NCBI RefSeq assembly: GCF_000186865.1
Contig: NW_008705585.1
Location: 278,895-342,894 of the forward strand
Origin: Aureococcus anophagefferens
Taxonomy: Eukaryota; Sar; Pelagophyceae; Pelagomonadales; Pelagomonadaceae
DNA length: 64,000 bases
Direction of reading: 5' to 3'
Shown here: positions 8,739-18,275 of the stretch, one piece after another
Layout: every line of letters begins with the position of its first letter
How positions within the stretch are numbered: position 1 is the stretch's first letter
Translations under genes and position numbers: made by a program
Notes under the pieces: model-generated
The model's database searches: none
What the model was told of the DNA's origin: nothing
Seen by the model: only the letters and a program-made list of their open reading frames with translations

Positions 8739-9536
8739 CTAGGTTTTGTTTACGAGGGCCTTCAAGAGGCCGCTGAGCGCGTCGACGTCGCCCTTGGACG
8801 CGCGCGAGCTCCGGAGCACGCGCCGCGCGGCCGCGACGCGCGGGTCCGCGGGCACGCGGCCCCGCGACGTCGCCCGGAAGCCGTCGTCGGCGCCGAGCGC
8901 GGCCGCGAGGCGCCCCACGAGCGCGTCGACGTGGCGGTCGTCCGCGGGCGGCTCCGCCGCCGGCTCGCCGCCGCCGGCCGCGGCGTACAAATTCGCCAGC
9001 GCGATGGACACGGCGTGCGACAGGTTCAGGCTGTCGTCCGACGCGATCTCCACGGAGCCGCCGCAGGCCGCGAGCTCCTCGGTGGTCAGGCCGTCGGCCT
9101 CGCGGCCGAAGACGAGCGCGACGCGGCGAGTTCCCGCCGCGAGGGCCGGCAGCGCGTCCGGAAGCGCCGCGTGGCGGCGCGACGCGCCCGAGCGCCGCGA
9201 GAAGGCGACGGACGTGTCGGCGTGTCGCAGCGCGTCGCCCAAGTCCGCGTGCTCCGTCGACCGCTCGTTCAACACGACGCGGCCCTGGGGCATCGCGTAG
9301 CGCCGCTCGTAGGTCGCCTCGGCGGCCCGGTCGTATTCCGGAGCGACGACGCGGAGGTGGCCCACGCCGAAGCACGCCGCCAGGCGGCAGACCTGGCCGA
9401 CGTTCGACGCGTACTGGGGGCCCACGAGCACGACGTCGACGTGGCCCAGGCGCAGCGCGTCCGCCGTCGCGGCGACGGCGACGAGCGCGGCGACGGCGCG
9501 CATCGCGGCGTTGGCGCGACTCGCGGCGGCGCGCAT
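8739..9536 (-). CDS. SpoU/TrmH-family RNA 2'-O-methyltransferase (TrmJ-like)
   Basis: The protein has 265 residues from MRAAASRANAAMRAVAAL; a second ATG at 9503 gives a shorter leader. Family motifs are visible in order: VLVGPQYASNVGQVCRLAACFG (motif 1, N and R), VALVFGREADGLTTEEL (motif 2) and IASDDSLNLSHAVSIALANLY (motif 3), the knotted SPOUT fold that methylates ribose in tRNA or rRNA. The N-terminal Ala-rich hydrophobic leader with ADALRLG suggests organelle import, possibly plastid. It is tail-to-tail with the elongase, stops 25 bp apart. The target nucleotide is unknown. Confidence 0.85.
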   Translation of the reverse strand: MRAAASRANAAMRAVAALVAVAATADALRLGHVDVVLVGPQYASNVGQVCRLAACFGVGHLRVVAPEYDRAAEATYERRYAMPQGRVVLNERSTEHADLGDALRHADTSVAFSRRSGASRRHAALPDALPALAAGTRRVALVFGREADGLTTEELAACGGSVEIASDDSLNLSHAVSIALANLYAAAGGGEPAAEPPADDRHVDALVGRLAAALGADDGFRATSRGRVPADPRVAAARRVLRSSRASKGDVDALSGLLKALVNKT

Positions 9537-9781
9537 CGCGGCGGTTAGCTTTTTTTGCGTCACGCCGTCGCGTCGGAGATGGTCGGCTGCTGCAGGACGT
9601 GCACTGCCTGCGTCTGGGCCCGGGTGCGGCAGCTGCCGCAGCTCAGACGCTCTCACACCCTCCACTTCAACACGACGGCTCCGTGGGGGCAACTTGCGCG
9701 AAATTCCAGAGGCGGGCCAGCGGACTCATCCCCCGGCGACGCGCACGCCAACAAGCCACACGCTTCACATTTTAACGCACG

Positions 9782-10288
9782 TCATCGGTCCGCGAGGGAC
9801 GCGTCCCGGCCGTGCTCGCCGAGCGCGCCCGCGCGCATGATCTCCGGCTGCGGCGCCGGCGGCAGGAACCCCACCATCGGCTTGTCCGGCGTCCACCTGC
9901 GCGCGGACGGGCGTCGGGGCGCGTTTTGGCAGGACGGACGCGGCGCGACGCGCTCGGGCGGCGCGCCCCCCGTGCCGCGGAGCCGGTGCGCGAAGCGCAG
10001 CACGTCGTCGGTGGACATGCCGTTGGCGAAGGGCGTGCGGCAGGAGTGGATCAGCTCCTGGGCCTCGTCGAGCATGTTGCCCATCTCGAGCTCGAGGTCC
10101 TGGAGCTTCTTGATCTTCTTGGGCATCGGCGGCCGCGGGCCGGGATCCATGCGAGCCTCGTCGATGTCGGCCATCGTCGCGCGCGCGTTCGTCGTCTGGC
10201 GGATGTTGTAGTCGGCCTGCGTCAGGAAGGCCGTGCGCAGCTCGCCGAGGGTGGGCTCGCGCAAGGGCGGCGCATTTTGCTCGGCCAT
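9782..10288 (-). CDS. MED4: Mediator complex subunit 4-like protein
   Basis: The protein has 168 residues from MAEQNAPPLREP. A helical N-terminal half (KKIKKLQDLELEMGNMLDEA) is followed by DDVLRFAHRLRGTGGAPPER and then by PQPEIMRAGALG near the C-terminus. The order helix, (A/F)AHR...APP, spacer, P...(E)IMRxGxL is the arrangement in MED4, a head/middle-module subunit of the Mediator coactivator that bridges activators and RNA polymerase II. The call rests on these short motifs, not on overall similarity, so other helical nuclear proteins remain possible. Its start is 124 bp from the divergent SQD1 start. Confidence 0.65.
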   Translation of the reverse strand: MAEQNAPPLREPTLGELRTAFLTQADYNIRQTTNARATMADIDEARMDPGPRPPMPKKIKKLQDLELEMGNMLDEAQELIHSCRTPFANGMSTDDVLRFAHRLRGTGGAPPERVAPRPSCQNAPRRPSARRWTPDKPMVGFLPPAPQPEIMRAGALGEHGRDASLADR

Positions 10289-10412
10289 GGCGTCGCGTTT
10301 TGAGCCAAAGCTGAACTTCACGGAGCCGCGCTCCCTGGGTGACGATCGCCTGAGACTCCGACTACAACCGGAGTCGGAGCTCGAGCGACTGCTTCTCCCC
10401 GCGCGCGTGACG

Positions 10413-11842
10413 ATGAAGGCCGTCCTCTTGGCACTCGCGCTGTCCACGGATGCGCTGATCGCGCCGCAGCGGTCCTTCGGCGGCGCCCGGCGGGCCGCGA
10501 AGAGCTCGGCGGTGACCATGTCGGCGTCGAAGAAAATTCTCGTCCTCGGCGGCGACGGCTTCTGCGGCTGGCCGACGGCGCTGCACCTCAGCGACAAGGG
10601 CCACGACGCGCGACGCCGGCGCCCAGAAAAACGCGCGAAAAAACGAGCCCCGCGCGCGCGCGCGCGCCGCCGCGGTGAAACCGAGCCGCGCAGGTGACGA
10701 TCGTCGACAACCTGAGCCGCCGCAACATCGACACGGAGCTCGGCTGCGACTCGCTGACGCCCATCACGCACCCCGAGGTGCGCCTCGAGGCCTGGAAGGA
10801 GCTCACGGGCAAGACCATCCATTTCGAGAATTTGGACGTCGCGACCGAGTACGACAAGCTCGAGCTGCTCATGAAGACGGTGCGGCCCGACTCCGTCGTC
10901 CACTTCGCGGAGCAGCGCGCGGCGCCCTACTCCCAGAAGGGCGCGAAGCAGAAGCGCTACACGGTCGACAACAACGTCTGCGGCACGCACAACCTCCTCG
11001 CGGCCGTCGTCGAGGCGGACTGCAACACGCACGTCGTGCACCTCGGCACGATGGGCGTCTACGGCTACGGCACGTCGGGCGGCGAGATCCCCGAGGGCTA
11101 CATCGACGTCATCCTCCCCGGCGGCCGCGAGTCCAAGATCCTCCACCCCGCGTACCCCGGCTCCGTCTACCACACGACCAAGTGCTTGGACGCGCTCCTC
11201 TTCCAGTTCTACAACAAGAACGACGGCGTCCGCGTCACGGACCTGCACCAGGGCATCGTCTGGGGCACGAACACGCCCCTGACGGGCATGGACGAGCGCC
11301 TCACGAACCGCTTCGACTACGACGGCGACTACGGCACGGTCCTGAACCGGTTCCTCATGCAGGCGGCGCTCGGCGTGCCGCTCACGGTCTACGGCACGGG
11401 CGGCCAGACGCGGGGCTTCATCCACGTCACGGACACGGCCAAGTGCATCGAGCTCGCCATCAACAACCCGCCCGCCGAGGGCGAGGGCGTCGAGATCTTC
11501 AACCAGGTCGCGGAGACGCGCCGCGTCCGCGACATCGCGGAGATGATTAGCTCGAACACGGGCGTGCCCGCGCGCTTCCTCGCGAACCCGCGCCAGGAGG
11601 CCGCGGAGAACGAGCTCGACGTGTCGAACCGCAAGTTCCGCGCGCTCGGCTTCGAGCCCACGCTCCTCAACGACAAGCTCTTCGAGGAGGTCCAGGACGT
11701 CACGAACAAGTACAAGGACCGCTGCATCCCGACGAAGATCCTCCCCGCGTCCTTCTGGAACAAGAAGCGCGCGCTCGCGGCCGAGGCTGACGGCGAGGCG
11801 CGGTCCGACATCAAGCTCCCGGAGGCCGTCGCGAGCCGCTAG
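10413..11842 (+). CDS. SQD1: UDP-sulfoquinovose synthase, plastid
   Basis: Exons 10413-10607 and 10694-11842 give 447 residues. The leader MKAVLLALALSTDALIAPQR looks like a plastid-directed signal. The enzyme has the SDR NAD-binding start ILVLGGDGFCGWPTALHL, the VDNLSRRNID segment, the active-site YHTTK (Y-x-x-x-K) and VYGTGGQTRGFIHVTDT, all characteristic of SQD1. This enzyme makes UDP-sulfoquinovose from UDP-glucose and sulfite for the thylakoid sulfolipid. The 86-nt intron has no GT at its start; a GC donor (after GGCCACGAC) restores KGHD-VTIVDN exactly. Identity is very secure. Confidence 0.96.
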
Positions 11843-11956
11843 GGGCCCCGTCGAAAACCCCCCCGCCGGCCGCCGCCGCCGGCTCCCGCCGTTCCCCCCG
11901 CGCGCCGCGCCCGACCTCCCGCCCCCTCTTCATACAGCACCATACAAAAACCGACC

Positions 11957-12775
11957 CTACTTCTTCGCGTACGCGTTCACAAGCAGGCGCCGCTGGAAGA
12001 TGACGATCGCGACGGCGACGGCGACGAGGCTCGTGAGGCCGTTGTAGGGCCGGAGCGTCAGGCGCCCGAAGCGCCGCAGGGGCTTCGTCGACAGCAGCGC
12101 GTTCTTGATGCGCTGGTAGCGGACGATGCCGTTGAACGCCGTCGCGACGACGAAGAGGCAGATCGTCAGCTCCGCGCCCTCGGTCAACACGCGCCAGAAC
12201 GCGCCGTCGTTCGACTCGAGCGACGACAGCGAGTAGGCCGTGCGCATGGACGCGAGGGTCGTGCGGATCCAGGCGAGGAGCGTGCGCTCGTTCGCGAGCT
12301 CCGTCGTGAGCCGCGAGAAGCGCTCGACGGCCGTGAGCTGCGCGGCGACGGAGTGGCGGTCCGCCTCCTCGTCGTCGTCCGACGGCGCGCGCGGCGACTC
12401 CCGCGGCGCGGGCGCCTCGGCGTCGTCGCCGAGGGCGAAGTACTCCGCCGTCGCGCGCTCGTCGCTCGCCTTGCGCGCCGCCGGGGGCGCCGCGTCGCCG
12501 TCGCCGCGCGCGTGGCGGCCGCCGCCCCGCGACGTCGTCCGCCGCGCGGGCGCGCCGTGCGCGTAGAGCGTCGCGCCGTCGGGCAGCGACGCGCTCAGGG
12601 GCGCGACGGGGCCGCGCCGGTCCCGCGCGAAGGTGCAGTAGAGCGACGCCGGGCACAGGCCGCCGCGGGCGGCGACGGCGCCCTGGAGCTCCGCGTGCGC
12701 GAGGCCGTCCCACGTGGCGACGTCGAAGGGCTCGCCCGTCTCGCAGACGATGACGTGCAGCGTGCGCGTGGCCAT
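11957..12775 (-). CDS. DUF202-domain membrane protein
   Basis: The protein has 272 residues from MATRTLHVIVCETG. The first 75 residues look like a compact ubiquitin-like or LysM-sized domain (LHVIVCETGEPFDVATWDGL, then LYAHG). A disordered acidic linker follows, and then LANERTLLAWIRTTLA, the hallmark of DUF202 (also at the C-terminus of vacuolar VTC polyphosphate-polymerase subunits). Three hydrophobic segments follow (LTICLFVVATAFNGIV, LTSLVAVAVAIVIF among them). No SPX or polyphosphate-polymerase domain is present, so this is not a full VTC4. Role unknown; a membrane location is clear. Confidence 0.8.
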   Translation of the reverse strand: MATRTLHVIVCETGEPFDVATWDGLAHAELQGAVAARGGLCPASLYCTFARDRRGPVAPLSASLPDGATLYAHGAPARRTTSRGGGRHARGDGDAAPPAARKASDERATAEYFALGDDAEAPAPRESPRAPSDDDEEADRHSVAAQLTAVERFSRLTTELANERTLLAWIRTTLASMRTAYSLSSLESNDGAFWRVLTEGAELTICLFVVATAFNGIVRYQRIKNALLSTKPLRRFGRLTLRPYNGLTSLVAVAVAIVIFQRRLLVNAYAKK

Positions 12776-13062
12776 GGGTGGCGGTCGTGGGGTCGGGTGC
12801 GTGTGTCGGGGCCGGCGAACGCGGCCAGGGGAGACGCTTTGCCACAAAGCCCAATCGGAGGCCGAGGAGCGCGTCATCTAGCTGCGTCAAGCTGTCGTCA
12901 AGTCGACTGCATCATCCTTGATCGAGATGGCGATGAAGGGCATCTCGAGGCCTTTGCAGCGCGTCGTCTGAGGCCGCAACGCAGCAAAAGGGTCTCGACG
13001 TTGCCGCAGAAAGTTAAGCAAAGCCGTCGCAGCGCGAGCAACGCGCCGCTCGCGCGGTGACC

Positions 13063-16000
13063 ATGGGCAAGAAGCAGCGCGAGCGCAAGGCCAAGGACAA
13101 GGCGCGCAACGCCGCCAAGCCGAGCGCGGCGCAGGACGAGACCTTCGTGCCCTTCGCCGAGTTCCTGTCGCCGGAGCTCGCCGCCGAGTGCGGCGAGGCC
13201 GCGCCGGCCGCGCCCGCCGCGCGCGCGGCGCCGGAGCCCAGGGCGAAGCTCAGCGGCACGCAGCGGAAGCGGCTCGCCAAGTACACGGAGAAGGCGCGGA
13301 AGCGCGCGCAGCGCGCCGAGCTCTACGCGACGCTCGGCGCCCACGCGGCGACGCCCGAGCAGCTCGGCGTCGTCCGCGCGACCGTCGCCGCGCGGTCGGG
13401 GAGCCAGCGCGCGACGGCGCGGCAGCGCGCGACGGCCGCGCTCCTCCGCGACCGCCACGGCCTCGCCCTCGACGCCGCGGAGCGCGACTCGCTCCACGCG
13501 CGCGGCGCGACCGTCGACGACGCCGACGCGCCGCCCGTCGCGCCGCCGCCCGAGGCCGCGGACGACGACGACGCCATGGACGACGACGCGAGCGACGGCG
13601 ACGACGCCATGGACGAAGGCGAGCACGCGAGCGACAGCGACGACGACAGCGACGACGACGAGGCGCCGCCGCTCGTCGCGGCGCCGCCGGCCATGGCGCC
13701 GCCGCCGGCCGCGGCGCCGCCGGCCGCCGCGCCGCCGGCCGCGGCGGCGACGCCGTCGTCGTTCGCGGCGCAGATGATGGCGCAGCTCGCGTCGCTCAAG
13801 ACGTCGGCGCTCGCGACGGCGCCGGCTACGGCCGCGCCGGCGCCCGAGGACGCCGCGCCGCTCGCGGGCAGGACCGGCTACGTCGCCGTGGACCTCGAGC
13901 TGCCCGCGGCGCTCCGGTCCGCCCCCTCCGCGCCGTCCGCGGCTCCCGCGCCCGCGCGGCCGCGGCCCGCCGTCGTCCGCCCGCCGGGCGTCGCCGAGGC
14001 GCGCCAGGCGCTGCCCTGCTGCGGCATGGAGCAGGAGCTCGTCGACGCGGTCTCGCGGAACGACGTCGTCGTCGTCTGCGGCGCCACGGGCTCCGGCAAG
14101 TCGACGCAGCTGCCCCAGTTCCTCTACGAGGCGGGCCTCACGGCCACGGGCCTGCGCATCGCCGTGACGCAGCCGCGGCGCGTCGCCGCGGTGACGACGT
14201 GCGAGCGCGTGGCCCACGAGCTCGGCGCACCGGACCCGAAAACCACGCCCGACGCGCTCGTGGGCTACCGCACGCGCTACGACGCCGGCGGCGTCGGCCC
14301 GTCGACGCGCTTGTTATTTGAGACGGACGGCGTGCTGCTCAACGAGTGCAAGCGCGACCTCTTGCTGCGCGACTACGCGGCGGTGATCCTGGACGAGGCG
14401 CACGAGCGGTCGCTGAACACGGACGTGCTGCTGGGCCTGCTGAGCCGCGCCGTGCCCCTGCGGCGCGCGCACTACGACGAGGCGACGGCCGCGGGCGACG
14501 CGGACGCCCTGCCGCCGCTGAAGCTCGTGGTCATGTCCGCGACGCTCCGCGTCGACGACTTTTTGGACAACGCGGCCCTCTGGGGCGCCGGCCCGCGGCC
14601 CGAGCTCGTCAGCGTCGAGGCGCGGCAGCACCCCGTGACGACGCACTTCGCCAAGGTCACGGAGCTCGACGACTACGCGGGCGCGGCCCTGGCCAAGACG
14701 CGCGCGATCCACGACAAGTTGCCCGACGGCGCGGTCCTCGTTTTTTTCACGGGCAAGCGGGAGATCGACGAGTTGTGGACGCCCTGCGGGGGCCGGGCCT
14801 CCACGTCGTGCCCCTCCACGCGCAGATGTCCCTCGCGGACCAGCGCGCGGCCTTCGCGGAGCCGCCGCCGGGTTGCCGAAAGGTCGTCGCGGCGACGAAC
14901 GTCGCGGAGACGTCGCTGACGATCCCCGGCGTGACCTACGTCGTCGACAGCGGCCGCGCGAAGCGCAAGGTCGTGCTCGACGCCGCGAGCGGCGCCGTCG
15001 CGTTCCGCGTGGGCTGGATCTCGCGCGCCGCGGCGGACCAGCGCGCGGGCCGCGCGGGCCGCGAGGGGCCGGGCCACTGCTACCGCCTCTACTCGTCGGC
15101 GCTCTTCGCCGAGACCTTCGACGCCTTCGAGGCGCCCGAGGTCGCGCGCCTGCCGCTCCTGGACGTCGTGCTGGCCGCGAAGGACCTGGGCGTCGCCGAC
15201 GTCGGCTCGTTCCCCTTCCCCTCGCGGCCGCCGCCGGCGGAGCTCGCGGCCGCGGGCCGCGCGCTGGAGCGCCTCGGCTGCGTGGGCGCGAACGGCGCCC
15301 TGTCGCCCCTGGGCGCGGCCGTCGCGAGGCTGCCCGTGGGCTGCCGCCACGCGTGCGCGCTCGCGCACGTCGCGCGGAATCTGACCGGCGGCGACGACGA
15401 GCGCCGGCGCACGGCGGCGCTCGCCGTCGCCCTCGTCGCCGCCGGCTCCGAGGCCTGCCCCTTCGGGGGCGCGTCCGACGCGCAGCGGCGCGCTCGCGGC
15501 GCTGAAAAAGGCCCTGCGGGACCGCGCGCGTCTTCGCCGGCGGCGACGGCGCGCCGCTGGCCGTCGCCCTCGACGACCTGCGGCCCGCGACGGCGGCGCA
15601 GGACGTCCTCCTGGCCAAGGCGCTCTGCGCCGGCAGCCTCGACCGCGTCGCGCGCCGCGCGGACCCGGCGGTCGTCGAGGCGCGCGCGCGCGCGGCCGCG
15701 GCCGCCGCGGGCGAGGTCTACGACCCGAAGTCGCTGAGCGCGCACGACCGCGACTGCGCCTACGAGCTGCTCTGCGAGGCGCCGGGCGACCGCGGGCCGC
15801 GCCTCGCCTACGTGTCCGCGCGGTCCGCGGCGCACGCGCGGTCGCGCCGCGACCTGCCGCCGTTCCTCGCGTACGGGGCCGCGGCGCTGCCGGAGCGCGG
15901 CGCCGCGAAGCTCGACGCGTGCACGGCCGTCGACGGCGCCTGGCTCGCCCAGCTCGCGGGGACCTTCGTCGCCTTCGGCCCGCCCCTCGAGCGGCCGCCG

Positions 16001-16411
16001 CCGCGGCTGCGGGCGGACGGCGACCGCGTCCGCGTCTTCCGCGAGCCGGCGCTCGCGGCCGCGCGGGGGCCGCCCTGGCTCCTGCCCGTCGTCGCCGCGC
16101 CCCTCGAGGGCTGCGGGCCCGACGCCGCGGGCGCCGTCGCCGCGCGCCTGCTCCTCGACGGCGCGCTCCTGCCGGGACTCGTCGACGGCGCGGCGCTTCT
16201 CGACGCGCCCGCGGCCGCGCTGCCCCTCGGCGACGCCCCCGCGGCGAAGCGCCCGCCGAGGGTCGCCGCGCTCGTCGCCGCGCTGCGGGGGGCGGCGACG
16301 CGCGCCGCCGTCGCGGCGGCGCTCGCGGCGCCCGCGGGGAGGGACGCGCTCCTCGGCGTCGTCCGCAAGTCGGGACGCGCGGCCCTCGAGGGCCGGCTCG
16401 CTAAGCTCTAG
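13063..16411 (+). CDS. DHX37: DEAH-box RNA helicase, DHX37/Dhr1-like (frameshifted in this assembly)
   Basis: The start MGKKQRERKAKDKA leads to a basic region and a long acidic/Pro linker. The DEAH core then has GATGSGKST (Walker A), TQPRRVAA, ILDEAHERS, VVMSAT, FFTGKREID, TNVAETSLTIPG and QRAGRAGREG, followed by winged-helix, ratchet and OB-type C-terminal regions. The basic N-terminus with LSGTQRKRLAKYTEKARKR suggests DHX37/Dhr1, which frees U3 snoRNA during 18S rRNA maturation. The frame is lost near 14775 (one G missing in GAGTTGTGG), near 15492 and near 15529 (both as if a GC pair were lost in a GC run). All pieces keep conserved coding, so sequence error is likelier than a pseudogene. 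Confidence 0.85.
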
Positions 16412-16485
16412 CCTAGGCCTCGGTCGCAAGTCGGGACGCGCGGCCCTCGAGGGCCGGCCCGCTAAGCTTTAGCCTAGGCCTCGGC
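16364..16485. repeat. 61-bp tandem duplication spanning two convergent stop codons
   Basis: Copies start at 16364 and 16425 (CGCAAGTCGGGACGCGCGGC in each). Each copy holds TAGCCTA: TAG stops the plus-strand helicase and CTA (TAG on minus) stops the gene coming from the right. The helicase uses copy 1 and the minus-strand gene uses copy 2. Confidence 0.9.
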
Positions 16486-17880
16486 CGCGACTGCCTTCTT
16501 CTGGGCGCGCGCGGCCTTCTTCAGCGCGCGCTTCTCCTTCTCCTCGCGGATGGCGCGCTTCCGCGCGCGCTTGGCCTCCTTGGCCGCGCGCTTGTCCACC
16601 GCGTCGTCCGCGGCGGGTTCGCCGCCGGCGGGCGCCGCCGCGGAGACGTCCGCGGCGGGTTCGCCGCCGTCGGGGGGCGCCGCTGCGGAGACGAGGCTCC
16701 GGAAGAGCGCGAGCGCCGCGTCGACGGGCGGCGGCGGCGGCGGCGGCAGCGGCGCCACGGCGACGTCGGCGACGCCGGGGATCTCCCGGAGCCGCGGCGC
16801 GAGCTCGTCGGCGAGCACGCCGGGCCCGAGGGCCGCGGCGGCGCCCGCGACGGCGGCGGTCGCGCCCGCGAGGAGCGCCGCGGGCGCCGGGACCTCGCCG
16901 GCGCCGTCGAGCGTCGCGTGCGTCGCCGCGCCCGCGGCCTCCGGGAGGTCGAGGCCGTGCGCGCGCGCGAGGAACGCGCGCTCGTCGGCGGCGCTCGCCG
17001 GGCGCCAGCGGTCGTAGCCCCGGCGCCGGTTCGCGGCCGCGAGCGGCGCCTCGGCGCGCGCGCCGGGCCCGGGGCCGAAGCCGAGCGCGCGCCGCGGCCG
17101 CGAGAGCTCGGGCCATTTGAAGACGACGCTGTCGGCGTAGAGCGCGTCGCCCGGCTCGAGGGCCGCGGCGCCGTCGCCGAGCCGGCGGAGCGCGGCCTGC
17201 GCGGGGCGCCGCCGTCGCGTCGCGCGCGCGGGGACGGCCGCGCGGGCGGTCGCGAGGCGCGCGCGGCCGGGCCGGAGCACGACGACGTCCGCCGTCGCGG
17301 CGACGCGGCACCGCCGGGGCTCGTCCGCGTCCCAGGCCGCGGCGTCGACGGAGACCGCGACGCACGGCACGAGCGGCAGGTCCGCGCCCCCGAGGAGCGA
17401 CGCCCGCGCCTCGCGCGCCGCGTCGCGGCGCGCGAGGAACTCCTCCGTCACGCCGAACGCGACGAGGTCGCGGCCCTCGAAGACGACGCGGCACGTCGCC
17501 GCCTGGCGCCGCAGCGCGCGCGCGACGCGCCCCGCGACGCGCGCGCGAAGCCCCGCGGCCGGCGCTTCCGGTTCCGCGTCGCCCGCGTCGCGCGCGTCGC
17601 GCGCGTCCGCGGCCCGCGCCGCGTCGACGCCGAGGGCCGACGCCGCGGCGACGACGTCCTCGAGCGCCTCGGTTTGGCGGGCCGCCGCCGCCCAGACCGT
17701 CAACCCGCGCGTCCCGTCGAGGTCCGCGAAGAAGGGTTTGTCTTTCCAGGCGTCGTCGAGGGCGTCCAGGACCATTTCAGCGGCGAGCGGGTGCGTCGAT
17801 TTCGCCGCGAATTCGACGGGCGTCGCGACGTAGCTCTCGTCGCCTCGCGGGAGCAGCAGGGAGAACGTGAACGACGTCAT
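16474..17880 (-). CDS. Unknown protein with basic, lysine-rich C-terminal helix
   Basis: A 468-residue open frame from MTSFTFSLLLPRGDES. The N-terminal region (FAAKSTHPLAAEMVLDALDD) has natural composition; the rest is Ala/Arg/Asp-rich with a polyproline stretch (PLPPPPPPPV). A near repeat GGEPAADVSAAAP/GGEPAADDA comes next, then about 45 residues of Lys/Arg/Ala/Glu helix (KRAAKEAKRARKRAIREE) as found in RNA-binding or nucleolar proteins. No domain was recognised. Gene status rests on the long frame, natural start and the clean convergent stop against the helicase gene. In this GC-rich DNA a long frame alone is weak evidence. Confidence 0.55.
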   Translation of the reverse strand: MTSFTFSLLLPRGDESYVATPVEFAAKSTHPLAAEMVLDALDDAWKDKPFFADLDGTRGLTVWAAAARQTEALEDVVAAASALGVDAARAADARDARDAGDAEPEAPAAGLRARVAGRVARALRRQAATCRVVFEGRDLVAFGVTEEFLARRDAAREARASLLGGADLPLVPCVAVSVDAAAWDADEPRRCRVAATADVVVLRPGRARLATARAAVPARATRRRRPAQAALRRLGDGAAALEPGDALYADSVVFKWPELSRPRRALGFGPGPGARAEAPLAAANRRRGYDRWRPASAADERAFLARAHGLDLPEAAGAATHATLDGAGEVPAPAALLAGATAAVAGAAAALGPGVLADELAPRLREIPGVADVAVAPLPPPPPPPVDAALALFRSLVSAAAPPDGGEPAADVSAAAPAGGEPAADDAVDKRAAKEAKRARKRAIREEKEKRALKKAARAQKKAVAAEA

Positions 17881-18275
17881 GGGCGGCGTCGTGAGCTTTT
17901 GTATCGAATTGCCACAGCGCCTCGGACTCGTCGGTGCTTATCCAGGGGGGTTCGTGGGGTACCTCGGCGAGCCGAGCCAGGTGGCGACCGCCTCGGACTC
18001 GATTGGCGACTCTCTCTCTAGCGCATTAGGCGACGCTCCCCGCCCACGCGCCGACTCTCTCTAGCGCATTAGGCGACGCACCCCGCCTACGCGCCTGCCT
18101 TGGGCGGACGCGGGCACTGGGGGGCCCACTAAAGCCGCAATGGGCCATTGGCAATGGCGACTCGGATCGCCTAGTAATTCTCAGTTTTGGAAACTGAGAG
18201 GAGGACGACGGCCTCACACCGCCCCGCCTCTCTAATACGCGAAAGCCTCTACCTTGGGAGCCTAGGTTAAGCTTA
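17881..18275. other. Intergenic with a short tandem duplication
   Basis: Separates the start of the unknown gene from the stop of the giant WD40 gene. It holds two copies of a unit of about 43 bp containing CTCTCTAGCGCATTAGGCGA (near 18007 and 18054) in a stretch less GC-rich than the genes. No gene was seen. Confidence 0.6.
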
